Part shown: positions 1 to 11,700 of the stretch, in pieces
Layout of the letters: each line of letters opens with the position of its first letter
Numbering within the stretch: position 1 is the stretch's first letter
Source: Parus major
Lineage: Eukaryota > Chordata > Aves > Passeriformes > Paridae
Length of the DNA: 64,000 nucleotides
Assembly (NCBI RefSeq): GCF_001522545.3
Contig: NC_031769.1
Location: 16,218,577 to 16,282,576, forward strand
Direction of reading: 5' to 3'
Made by a program: the position numbers and the translations under genes
The notes under the pieces: model-generated
Databases searched by the model: none
What the model was told of the DNA's origin: nothing
The model's input: only the letters and a program-made list of their open reading frames with translations

Positions 1-1555
1 ATGACTTCTTCTTGGGTGTAACTTAACAGCACTAAAATATGTCCTTTGAGCTATACTGTTTCCCTTTTTTTATTGTTTCCATGAAACCCTGAAATCTTTG
101 AGGGGGAAGAGGGGTTGTTTTAGTATTGTCATTATTCAATGGAGTTTACATCTTCTCCTTTTGGACAGCTGTGACTTTCCATTTCTTTCTCCATGCCAAT
201 TAGATGGTAAACTGTTACCTGTAAAGGTATGACACTCTAGACATCTAAGGGAGGCTTAAAACCTCTCACCATCTTGTGAGATTTTATGCTAGTTCTTGAT
301 GGAGGACGTAGCAGAGAGAAGTACTGCTTCAGTGACATAGCTCTCTCCACTGTTCATCTAGTTGTTCAGTCATCTAAAGTATAGTTACAGGCAAATTAGT
401 CATCACAGATATCATTGCATGCCATTTTGCATGACATAAAATCATTCAAGGAAGTAAGGAATAAAAGTTTGAGATCTATCTGTTTTGTATTGCAAACTAT
501 AATGGTTGTTTTAGGCAAAACTTGGCAATCCCTTGACATGCACTATTACCAGTTCAACTATTACTAGTTCATTCCTCTTTGATTAGGAATCTGTTTATAA
601 TGTATAGAATTAATTTATTGAAATCCAACCTAGAAATAGAGGCTGAAGGTTAGTGGACATGTAAAGGAATTTCTAAACAGAAAACAGCAGTTCTGAAAAT
701 ATTGAAAACACCTTGGGATTTAAATTTGGTAATGTTCTGAAAAACAATGAAGAAGACAAGGCATTGAGCAAAATCAGGGTGTTTCAAATGCTGCCTGATA
801 GCAAGTTAGATACATTCTGGCAGGATTTTTTTCTCCCTAGTTTCTTTCTCTTTCTTAGCTAATCTAATGTTCGTGCAAAAATCCCATTAGCTTTAATGGA
901 AAACTCAAAACTACTCCCATGTTCTTCATTTGGCAAAAGTATTTATATAACTATCAATCTTCTTTAGAAACCAGCATATACTAAAAATGACAGAAATACT
1001 TGGAACTCTACCTAAAAAAAGGTCTTGTAAAAAAGAAATAATTGAAAACAACCAGAGAAAAAATATTTATCTTGTTCTGGTTTGGGTTTTGATTAAAGAA
1101 AAATGTGTATCTAGAAAGGTATGCACTGTAAGCAGTGCTGCTGGATGCAGTATTTATTCAGATTGCTAAGCATGTCTGCAAGGCTTGCAGGATCAAATAG
1201 TTGTTCAACATTGCTATTGTAAAAGATACTGAAAGGTGGGGAAATAATGTGAGTCTAGATTTAGGTATCTGGGAGTGATTTTTTTCAAAACTGCTGCATG
1301 GTTAAACTAGACAATTGAGTAAAATAAATCACGTTGAGTCCTACTGTTATGTATGACTGCTCTGGATTTTTTTTGTCGTCCATATTGCAAAATATCATCC
1401 AACTCCAAACGTTATTCAAAAATGCTTAATGCAGGTTGTCCGGACTGCTTAAAAAAAATGGCTCATGCAGAGAGCGCACGAGAAAGAACATTTTGCTTCA
1501 TCCAGCTGCCTCGACAAAGAAGCAGGCAGAGAAAATGTGCCCCTGAGGTTTGAGC
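1..1555. other. unrecognised AT-rich flank
   Basis: I see no gene, RNA or recognisable repeat here. The stretch is AT-rich with short chance open frames only (60-66 codons). It ends abruptly at a GC-rich island starting near 1560. Confidence 0.5.
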
Positions 1556-1559
1556 AAAG

Positions 1560-1965
1560 CCTTTAAGGACGCGGTGCATCCTCCCAAGGTGTCCCCTTCG
1601 CGCCCGGTGCCGCCGTGCGGCCCCGAGAAACGTCAAAGGACCGCCGGGGAGCGAACCCAGCGGGAGCGGGGGGACTGCGAGCGAGGCGAGTCCGGCACGG
1701 GGCCGGCCGGGACGGCGGGGGACGGGACGGGCACGGCCACAGGGCCGGACGGGACGGCGGGGGACGGGACGGGCACGGCCACAGGGCCGGACAGGAGCGG
1801 GCCGGGGCCAGCCCGGGGCCCTGCTGCCCTCTGCCGGCTGCCGCCCGCCCCGGAGCGCCGCGGGCCCGCAGCCCCGGGGCCCCGCACGCTGCGGGACAGG
1901 CGGGCGCTCCCCTCAGGGTCTCGCTGGCCTCCCTCAGACGGACTTCGAGACGGGCAAAGCCCACC
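1560..1965. promoter_or_regulatory. CpG island, possible promoter
   Basis: About 400 bases are very GC-rich and dense in CpG, sharply bounded by AT-rich DNA on both sides. Islands of this size in birds usually mark a promoter. Open frames up to 180 codons exist on both strands, but they are made of Arg/Gly/Pro/Ala and are what GC-rich DNA produces by chance. No coding exon is recognised. It could be the promoter of a gene to the left on the minus strand (APBB1IP would be expected from mammalian synteny) or of an alternative upstream transcript of the gene at 5102; both are inference. Confidence 0.5.
1711..1794. repeat. 42-bp tandem duplication, two copies
   Basis: Two essentially identical 42-base units lie head to tail (1711-1752 and 1753-1794). 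Each contains GACGGGACGGGCACGGCC. 42 is a multiple of three, so frames through the repeat stay open. It lies inside the CpG island. Confidence 0.85.
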
Positions 1966-2159
1966 TACCCCTGCACGGGGAGCGATAGAGCTGCTGCTTT
2001 ACTTGAAGATGAGGCTAAGTTAATCCGTTTTGGGTTCTTTCCGGATTTGTGTGCTGGTTCAGAGCAGCAGGGCTGTTTTGTAGCAATTACACTGATCTTT
2101 CTTGAGTATCAGATTCAGTTTTGGCACTTGCAGAGGGTGCCCTTTGGGGGATTCTAACA

Positions 2160-3715
2160 GCATATATTCTTTTCTGGACAGACACCAAACAGGTACCGGT
2201 GCCTGACCAGGGATGTAGCTGTACAGACCAGTTCTGTGTGAATTTTAATAATTGCCAGGTCTGAAGAACCCTCCCCAAATTGCATATAGTGTAGATGCAG
2301 GAGCCCCTTACTTACTTCTTTGATCTGAGCCGCTCCTTTTGTGCCAGAAAACATAGCCAATCTCAAAAATGCCATGAAAAGCAAAAGCATTGCACCAAGC
2401 TATCCTTCAAACTTGTGAAGCAGGGATTCTCCCTCCTTACACAGTGCCCACACACGGAAAGAAAGCAGGAGTACAACAGGAACAGCTTTGTATTGTGTAT
2501 TTACAAACAAGTCACTAAGTTCAGTTTGGATGTTCAGCAAGTTTGCTGGGTGTTTCTGGTACCTAAGCACCTCTAGACAGCACTTACAAATAATGTCATA
2601 TAGCTGAAATGCTCTATACTAGACATCAGCAGAACATACTATTTTTACAAGTATCACCCCCTCCATTTATTGATGCCCAGCTTTTCAGTCATAAGAGATG
2701 GCATACACGTGTTTATGCTACTTGTCAAACCAATGGCAGCATTTCTAACTGCTGCATTCTGTGCTATAGACACTTCCAAAGTCAAATGTATAAATCAATA
2801 CTCTTGTTGGTACTATTACTGATATATTTGCCTATCTAAAAGCTTTTTTTCTTTTGTTCCAGAAAAAAATGAAATAGCTATTAAGGTTCAGGTTTGAAGG
2901 TAAATTCTGTTCTTATTTTTTGCATTGGTATATAAAGAGCTCAGATTCAGTAGAGTTGCTCTCAAACTGTGTAGTATCTGAGAACATAATGTCTCTTGTC
3001 ATTTCATGAATTATTAGCCTGAAGGTGTAGCTACTCTGGGAATCATCCCCAACCCTATAGCCTTTTTTATGGCATTTCGGAAGATGATCCAAAGATGATC
3101 TTAGGTATCTTATATAGCTTTATATGCACTGGCACAGATCCCCAAAATAATACAGCTGTGGTTGCAATGTATTGGCTGCAAAACCTATAAAGGAACTAGA
3201 GAAAACACACAGGTATTTAGAAGAAAAAAATTAGCTCATGCAGAGCTCCATACTACCACAGCTGGGCTGTGGGAAGGACAAACTTTGGAGGTTTATCTCC
3301 ATTTATTCTATGCCTTTTTGCAGAGCTCCTGGAAGCCAGAGGAGAGCATCTGCTCTCTCAGGAGCAGCTGACCCTGGAATTCTACTTCAGTTGAAGGTCA
3401 AGGCAAAGAGTCAAGGAACTGCTGGGCATTTCGTGTAGGATCTGGCCTGACAGAGCTGACAGGCATCCCTGTCCCAGGCAGGTGCTCTGGAATCTGGCAG
3501 GTCACCAGCCCTGCAGAACTCAGCAGGGGCTACAACCCCTGTGTGTTGGAGACTTTACTGTTGCTGCTGCAGAAGGGCATGTCAGTTTTGACAAGCCAGT
3601 GTTTTCAAAATTAGTAACGCTTAGTCAAAAAGTGGCAAGCCAGTTTGCAAGTGATGTACTTCGTATGCTTTTCCAGTAGCAAGGGAAACAGTAAATGAAT
3701 CAGCCTGAATTAAGG

Positions 3716-3751
<36 letters not shown>

Positions 3752-3990
3752 AAAAAAAAGAGAGTCACAAGAAGTTTCAAACAATATTTGTGGGGAAAAA
3801 ACTTTGAAGCAAATCAACCAACAAACAAAACAATGCTGTTTCTCCTCTTTCTCGTGTAAGTGATAGCAAAGGGACTGTGTGAGAGTATTGCAAAAATACT
3901 CTGAAGAGGCTTCACGTGTGTGAGCCTGTAGATGGAAGGAAGCTGAAGTTAATGAATCAATAAATAGAATTTTCTCTAACTGTTCTTCTG
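2160..3990. other. unrecognised intergenic stretch
   Basis: No coding exon or recognised mobile element is visible. Open frames are short (up to 93 codons) and not protein-like. The only marked structure is the long A run at 3716-3749. Confidence 0.45.
3716..3749 (+). repeat. poly-A run, 34 bases
   Basis: An uninterrupted run of 34 A, followed by GG and a second A8 run. It may be a plain homopolymer or the tail of an old retrocopy inserted in plus orientation; no parent sequence is recognisable upstream. Confidence 0.8.
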
Positions 3991-3999
3991 TCCATAGCT

Positions 4000-5700
4000 A
4001 TTGTATCTGTGCTGGCCGACTTCCCAAAGCGGCATCGCAGTTCGTGCCGAACTGGACACATACTTGGTGTCGCTTTCCCGCAGTAGCATGTGGAAGAGAT
4101 TAGATAAGCGAGGTGGCTCCTGCTGCGGGGAGTTATTCACGCCTCGGAGCACTTGAAAGGTATGCTGATCCTCACACCTCGGTGTGAGCGCTGCCAGAAA
4201 CGGTCCGGGGAAGCTTCTTTATCAGAAAGCAAATACACACGGGCACAGCCACATGGCTGCTCTGTTCATAATCGGTCCTTCGCTTCGGTTCTGCTGCGTC
4301 CCTCGGTATCCTCAGAGAAAAAGGCAGCTGCGGCCGTGGTTATCCTTGATGGAGGTTCCTGACGATCGAAATGAGAACCAAGAAATCCAAACTACCCGTA
4401 ACTTTTTCAGCCGTGTGAATTTTTCTTTACTGGAAACTGCGTTGAGAGTATACTTATACTGGGTTTGAGGTTTTGGGGTTTTTTGCCTTTTGGTTTTGTT
4501 TTAGTTTGTTTTCGGGTTTTGCGGCGGGGAGGGGGGTTGAGGCTCAGTAAAACCACTCGGAATAAAAGCCAGTCTTTTAAGACATGTACATATCCCTGTC
4601 TGGGCGCCGTGGGATAACGCAGCCAAGCGGGGAGAGCTGGAGCCGGCGGGAGCCGCGGCGCAGCCCCCGCCTCCGTCCCACCGCCGCCCCGGGCAGCCGG
4701 CAGGGGCTGGAGGAGCGAAGGAGTTAAAGGGAGGCGCTTGGGAAATCTGATGCTAACGAAGCCCCAGGAATGTTGCACATTTCCATTCCCCTCCAGCTTT
4801 CGGAGGAGGTTGGTCCCCGCTGCGGGTAGCCGCTCCGAGGAGCACAGCCCCGAGGCCACACTTGCTCCGGGCGCCGCCCCGCACCTTCCGCAGGTTCCGC
4901 CGGGACACACCGGGGAGGGACGGGACGGGGGTGAAAAGTTTTTCCTGGATTTGGGATGCTGTGACAGTGCCTGGGCAACTGAGGGAGAGAGGGGGGTGGG
5001 GGGCGGGGTTCCGCGGCTCTGCACCCCGGGCTAGGGCGGAGGGAGAGGGGCATCTGCCCTGACCCGCCGCGGCCTCTCTTCTTTTGCAGGCGCGGCCGGA
5101 GATGCCGGCGAGACGGCTGTGGTGGGCGCGCTGCTTGCTCGGCGTCTGCCTCTCGCTGCTGGGCTCGGGGGGCGTCTCAGCGGATCCCTGCCGCGGACCC
5201 CCGTGCGAGGGCGGCTCCGCTCCCCCGCCGCCCTGCCGCGGACCCCGCTGCGGCGGCCGGGCCGGGCGCCCGGCGCGCTCCTTCCTGCACACCGCCGCTC
5301 CGCTGCGGCCGCCGCAGGGCAGGGCACTGCCCGCAGCCCCGCCGCCCGCCTGCCCCGGCGGGGACTGCGCCGCCAACGCCACCCGCCGCGACTGCCAGGG
5401 CCTGGAGTGCCGCCTGCTGCCCGCCCGCCTGCGGCCGCGGCCCCGCGGCCCGGGCTGCGCCGCCCCCGCCGAGGGCTGCCCCGAGCCCGCCCTGCTGCGC
5501 GCCGCCGACAGAGCCGCACAGTTCGCGGGGGACGACTTCGGCCCCGCCGCTCCCGAGCGAGGCGGCGGCGCCCCGGGGGTACAGCTCACCTGCGACGTCA
5601 AGCCAGGTGCGGGGCGGCACGAGGGGCCCGGGGGCGGGAGGGCACACCCCACAGCAGCACCGCCCGGCCGTGGCACGTAGGGTTCCTGCAGCCCGCCGAG
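4000..5700 (+). promoter_or_regulatory. CpG island over promoter and exon 1 of the plus-strand gene
   Basis: CpG density rises from about 4010 and becomes very high from 4600 to 5690, covering the first coding exon at 5102-5606. A weak TATA-like AATAAAAG lies near 4560. A good splice acceptor (CTCTCTTCTTTTGCAG) ends at 5089, only 12 bases before the ATG. The 5' UTR may therefore come partly from an upstream non-coding exon inside this island. I cannot place the transcription start. Confidence 0.6.
5102..5606 (+). CDS. exon 1: signal peptide and C-x-G-x-x-C region
   Basis: The ATG at 5102 is followed by a basic start (Pro-Ala-Arg-Arg), a hydrophobic core (CLLGVCLSLLG) and a small-residue cleavage site (GVSA), a convincing signal peptide. 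The mature segment is Pro, Arg, Ala and Cys rich. It holds CRGPPC (30-35), CRGPRC (45-50), CPGGDC (84-89) and CQGLEC (98-103), one N-glycosylation sequon (Asn92-Ala-Thr), and Cys119, Cys126 and Cys164. Donor CCAG|GTGCGG at 5606/5607 leaves phase 1. An upstream in-frame TTG at 5084 lies inside the splice-acceptor tract and is rejected as a start. Confidence 0.8.
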
Positions 5701-8700
5701 GATCGGTGGGGTCGCGGAGAGCCGCGGGGTGCTGGGTCTCCTCGAGCCGGGCAGGTGTCTGCTGGGCCAAGGGGCTTCAGCATCTCTGAGAGCCCGGACA
5801 CAGGGGCACCTGAGCGACTGCTTCGGAGCTCGTTGTTTTGGGAGAATTAGCAAGAAAATCTGGCACTGGTCTTCATATCGTGTGAGGGAATTGCTGCTGT
5901 GGTTCCTCTCTCTGCTCTCCTTCATCTCCCCTCCATAAACACGTGCACCTAGGAGACCTAGAGCTGATGAAATGTGGCAGAATATTTTAGTGCTGTTTTT
6001 AAACAAGTTTGAGTCTCTCTCTTCACTGTCTGGTATTTCTGGTGTTCTTAATTTATAGCAACACTGTAAAAGTCTTCCATGGGGTGGGTGTATGTTCCAT
6101 ACCCAGACGGGTGCCATTGGTAAGAAACTTGCTATTACTGCCAAACTATCTTGATGTATTAGCCAGGGTAAAAAAAAATTGTAAAGTGTCTCTTACAGTG
6201 CATTGTTCTGGACACTTGCCTGTCCATTGACAAGCACAGCTCTGGTGAATTTGGTGTCCCTGTAGGAAGCCAGGTACATCTATGGTTATACTCACAGGTC
6301 AGCAGGAAGGTTTCTAATTGTCAGGGATATTATGGATATGAAGAGCACCAGCAGGTCTTTAATAATCACAAAACAGTTTGGATTCTGCTTTAATGCCTTG
6401 TCTGAAAGGCAGGAAATATATTAGGAAGGGTGATTTATTTCCCATTGATGTTAAAAGCTAATGTAAAGCATGAAGAAGGTAATTTAAGCTTTGTCACATC
6501 TGTGTGGCAGATATGAGTGCCATGGCTGCTTCAGACACCAGAGCACATGCTAAACCTACAAGTTATCGAGGTCTACTTAGTGAAGTGACATCTCCAAAGG
6601 AGACTGCTGCATTTAGTGATTCCAGTCCCAGGACTGACATTTAAGCACCCCTGAGCATAATGCAGTGACACTGCCTGCCTTCAACTTGCCTGAAACTGTC
6701 CCCAGATGTCTTAGAGAACCTCTGTATGATTAGTGACCAAAGGAGGACAAGAAAACAAGTCAGTATGGTTAACCTCCTTTTTCTCTGCTTCTGTGCGTAC
6801 TCTTCTTTGTACTGTCATCAAAAATGTCATACCTCCATTTTTCCAAGGAGCCCAGGATATTTGCATTTTCTTCGTCCATACCAAAGTCCTTCTCTGTGTT
6901 ATACAAGCCTTGGCAAATACTAAGAACATTCTTCTTGTCCAGAAAAGAGTAATACTTTTGGATGGTGCTGAAAACAGGCATGTTGTATCTCTGTTCAAGT
7001 CTTACAAAGAGCATCCGGCTCAGCATAAGCTCTTTCTCCAAACATTATCTTATTCTTTGGCTATCTCAGTCTGTGCTGCCCAGTCTCCAAAACCATCAGC
7101 AGTTGCAGCTAACATAGTGACTTACATGCAGCTCTCGTCTCCTGGGCCTTAGGTTTGGGACTTCTGCCCCTCAGATATGGGTCAGAGGAATTAAAGCTGA
7201 AGGGTCAGAGGGTGAAGATGTTTGGAGACTCAGAGTTCCCTCTTTCAATTTTATACTCTTTGCAGGCCTTATGCTGGGTTAAGTCTTGGAGGAAGAGAAG
7301 TGTGGTTAGAAGTTTCCCTTAACAAAACCCTTGAATGTGTCAAGAATGGATTATGGGCAGTGGTGATAATGGATTTGTGCATTCATCTTCCTGTGGCAGG
7401 GAGAAGTGTTCTGTATATTGGAGGGAGAGCAGTGTACTGCACTGCCCACTAAACCATGTAATCTCATGGAAGGCACTGTCAACATGGAACACACAGCGAG
7501 CAAACCTGTGATAACACACAAGCTTCTATGTGAGTTTTCAGATGACGACCACTGCACCCTCAGAAGTTCTGCTCTTGCACTGCTATTGCCATCAGCTCAC
7601 TGCTGCATTTGGTGTGAATGAGTCTTGCTGGAGACATGCTTTTGTCCAGACTGGACGGAGGACATATATACACGTTTTGCCCATTCCAAAGACAGGACCC
7701 AACCAAGACCTTCAAAAGGCATCTTTCTCTCCTAGGAGTGGAAGAGAAGCATGCTGAATTCACCATCTAGCAGAAATTCCATATATTTGGCATCAGGAAC
7801 AAAAAATAAGGCATGTTGACTGTCTTTGGTTTCCTTCAAGTCAGTGTATAGGCAAGCATCCAGCATTCTGCTCTGCTTGCAATCTCTAGCATTCTCTGTT
7901 TCCCTGAGACCTTCTTTTTAGCACAGGTCAGTGGGTTTCCTGCAGTAGTGCAGAGGAATCCCCATTGGCAACTAGAGTCAAATCTTGCAAATGAGAATGG
8001 TTTGTATAGCAATTCCAGCATGGTTTGTCTACTGAAACAACAGAACAAATTATGTGATAATAAGATCTCTGATCTGGGGAAATGCATTGACAATTGTCTG
8101 AGGAGAGCTGCAGCTCAAACAGATGTAATATGCATGACAAGGGGAAATGGCTTCCAACTTAAAAGAAAGTAGGTGTAGATAAGATATTAAGAAGGAATTC
8201 TTTACTGTGAGGGGGGTGAGGCACTGAACAAGGTTGTCCAGAGAATTTGTGGATGCCCCACTCTTGGAAGTGTTCAGGGCCAGGTTGGATGGCGCCCTGA
8301 GCAAGCTGGTCTAGTTCAGGGTGTGCCTGCCCATGGCAGGGGCATTGGAACTGGAGGAACTTTAAGGTCCCTTCCAAAACAAGCAATTATTTGATGATTC
8401 AAGAGACAGGTCAGTGACTGTTCCTGTCTTTGTTTTTAGAGGAACATTTCTGTCAAGGTACCATTTCAGCACATCACTAATACCAGCAGAATGGGATGTT
8501 CCTTTGCCTTTGACCTCTCCTCAGACAGCAGGGGATATGGAATATATTTCCTAGGTGACCCAGAGGCCATTTTTCTACCTGCATTAATTCACCGTGCACA
8601 GGTGGAGATCTGGTGGTGCATCCCAGCCTATGACTGCCAGCGTTGTGACAGTGCCTGATTAGATTTGCAGTGATTCTTTAGTAATTAAAACATCCCTGCC

Positions 8701-11700
8701 CTAGTTAACCTGCTAGAAAAAACTGTGTTTTGGTGAACAGAATAGTATGTCGTTCAGCCTGTTAAAAGCCCCATTCATATGAGGTGCAGTCTACTCAGAT
8801 GCTTGCTGAAGACCATGCCTGGTGCCAACCCTCCACGGTACAGGCCAATACCAGGGGCTCAAGCTGATTCCCAGCATGGTGTCCATGTTTGCAGGTTCAT
8901 GTGCATGAGGCAGGTGACTGTCACTCTCCACCAGCTTCCTGTCACAGCCAGCACAGGCTATCTGCAGGCATTACACAAACATCTTCATCATCTTTTCAGC
9001 CAGTTTCATCAGTACCACACCTACTGCCTGGAAGACTCCTGCCAACTGCAGCTGAACCACCACTTCTTTTGGCCAGGTGAAGATGTTGGAGTGCAGACTC
9101 ATAGTCCCATTTCACATCAGATGAGCCCATTGTCCCAGCTATTTCTCAGCAGCACTGTGAGTGCACCTTACTTCAGATGGAAGACTGGCATCCCAAAAGA
9201 AGGAATGCACAGAAACTGGGTTTTGTTGTCTTATCCTGGTCTTTGTTTTCTCAAATCCAGTATATTGCAAGCTACTTTAATATTTAAGTTAATGCTGAAA
9301 AATGAAAATGAACATGTGCCTTATGCTGTGAGTAAAACTAAGCAAACAGTAAAATATTTTGGAACTGTAAACAAAAACTGGATATGGTCTTTGTTCATTG
9401 TGTCATCCTTCACATCCTGTGCTTGTGAGAATAAAAATTAGTGCTGCTTAAGAGCAGATGAGTGATTATATGGAATGAGGATTCTTTGGCAGTGTCCAGC
9501 AGCAGATACTGTAGAAAGTAGGGCATGATATTTTCCTAGATCATTTTCCCAGCTCCAACCGTTTGTTGCTTAGATTTCCTGTATCTGATCAATGTCTATC
9601 TTTAAGCCCCAAATTGATTTTATTTTTGAAGTTTTAGTGTATGGAACTGCTGCCTTCATTTAATGTCCTTTAATTCTTGTATTGGAAGAAAGACTGAAAA
9701 GTCTCTCCATATTTATTTGCTTTAGGATACCTATAATATAGCACAGTCTGCTTTCTTTTTTTCTTTTCCTGATCCTGAAAAGTCTTACCTACTTTCTCAT
9801 ATTACAGCAGTATCATATGTTAGGCTTCCCTTGCTGCCCTTTTTGTGAACTTGTGAGTTCTTCTATACTCCTTTTTGAGATGGGGAACCAGCAGTGCATT
9901 CTGTATTCAGATGCTGTATTGATTAATGTAACGTCATAATGATATATTATCTTCTATGTTCTTCTTCTAATTAATTCTAGGAATTTTTTTTGCCTTTTTG
10001 ACCTCTGTTGGACACTGAACTGATGGTTACATGGTTCTGAAGCCCAACATCTATATCTAAATATATTACTTCAAGATAATTTCCAAGGGCTAATAATTAG
10101 AAGTATGACATTTGATCTAAAAAATCCTGGAAATATTTTTTTCTCAGTGAGAACATCAATTCACCTTTATCTCCTCTGAACTTCTTTCTAGTAATTTTAT
10201 TGCTGCTGCTCAGTATCATAGCTCCTTTGCAGCTCTTTGCAATTGACCCTTACTTTTACTACCCTTAATAGCTTAGTATTTGCAGCAAGTTTTATCACTT
10301 CATTTTGTCACTTCTACAGTGAAAATTGGCCATTTGCTCTTTACTGTGTTTGAACGTGTACATAGGAATGATTAATCTGTTATTGATGTGGTGATTAATT
10401 TATGCCCTGAAGCAGGGGCAAATGCTGATTTCATAAGCTGCTTATGAAATGGAAAACCTTGTGGTTCCATGAAGCGGCTACAAAGATAGCAGAGGAACTG
10501 ACCTTATAATGATGACTTGAATTTAATGAGACTTTTCATTAATTTGCTAAAATTGGAATGTTTTTGAAGAAATAATACAACAAGCTTGGACAATAATTGA
10601 TATTTTGTATTTCAGGAGAAAATGAAGTTCCATCTGAAGATGCCTTAATACTACAACTGCACCTTGCAAAAGGGCATGAGAAATTCACTGAAATGCTAAA
10701 AAGCCAACAGCAGATCATTGCTGATTTGCAGCAAAAACTTGCTGAACAGCAACATGTGTTGGTTAGCCAGCAACGGGAGATTCTTGAACAGCAAAGAAAA
10801 ATGTATGAGCAAATGGATCTGATCAAAGTCCAGTATGGCATGCTTTTTGATACAGTGAAACAAATGTCATTTCAGAGTTTGCAAGAAGATATTCAAAATT
10901 ATTTTGAAAGTCATCTTCATGGACTTCAGAACCAGGTCAGAAATCATCTCCAGAAGTCATACTCTGTGCACAAAGTAGAAGTGGATGCAAAAGTGATTAA
11001 CGTTGGGGAGTCTTTGCTGGACTGTGGCCTTTGTGAAAGTGATGAATTTTGCAATTTCCAAAAGACACCTTCACAATGTGAAAAATGCACATTGTGTCCT
11101 GCTGGTTTTTTCCAAATGACCGAGTGTTCTGCAAACTCTGATCGGATTTGCCAGGTGAAACATAATTATGTATCTTTCAGTTATTGCTTATGAAGCATTG
11201 TGTTGGACATATTGGGATAACATTCTGGAAATAACTACTTGGAGAGCTAGAAAAGTCCAGTTTGGAGCATGTGTTTTATCAAATGGGTTTATGAAACTTC
11301 AAAGTCTCCCAGGAGTCTTTTTTGTGGGTTTCTCTTTAGCATTTAGTGTTCTAAATGAGTCACTGGTTTTTCCCTGTTGAGTGTGATGCTTTCCCAAACC
11401 TGACAGCTGGCAAGACTTTGATTCTTCTCATCATGGTAGGAGAAGACATCTTAAAACATTTAGACTTTCATGTTAAATTTGTTTATTTAATTCCATTACA
11501 CTCTACAGGAGCTTCTAGACATCTATGAAAAGCACAGGAAAGCTTTATTAAGCATAAGTCAGACATTTATTTATAAGTTTGGAAACATAAGTTGTCAGTT
11601 AAAGGAAATGTAAGAATTAATGCCTTCTTAGACATAAGACAAATACACGAATACAGAACATGAATACTTCTGTTAAATACATTTTATTATAAAGTACATT

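Larger units (their letters stand above)
5607..10615 (+). other. intron 1 of the plus-strand gene
   Basis: Roughly 5.0 kb, from GTGCGG to TTGTATTTCAG. It contains a CR1 tail (8176-8400), an ancient antisense CR1 (about 9590-10330), an unassigned antisense open frame (6769-7041) and a 220-codon plus-strand open frame (8779-9441). The remainder shows nothing recognisable. Confidence 0.8.

Noticed and set aside
1550..2157. 157- and 180-codon frames in the first CpG island
   Set aside because: Low-complexity Gly/Arg/Pro/Thr sequence driven by GC content and the 42-bp repeat; both strands are open.
4753..6144. 463-codon minus-strand open frame
   Set aside because: It is antisense to the GC-rich first exon and CpG island; Arg/Pro/Ala/Gly-rich composition and several overlapping frames show it is a GC artefact.
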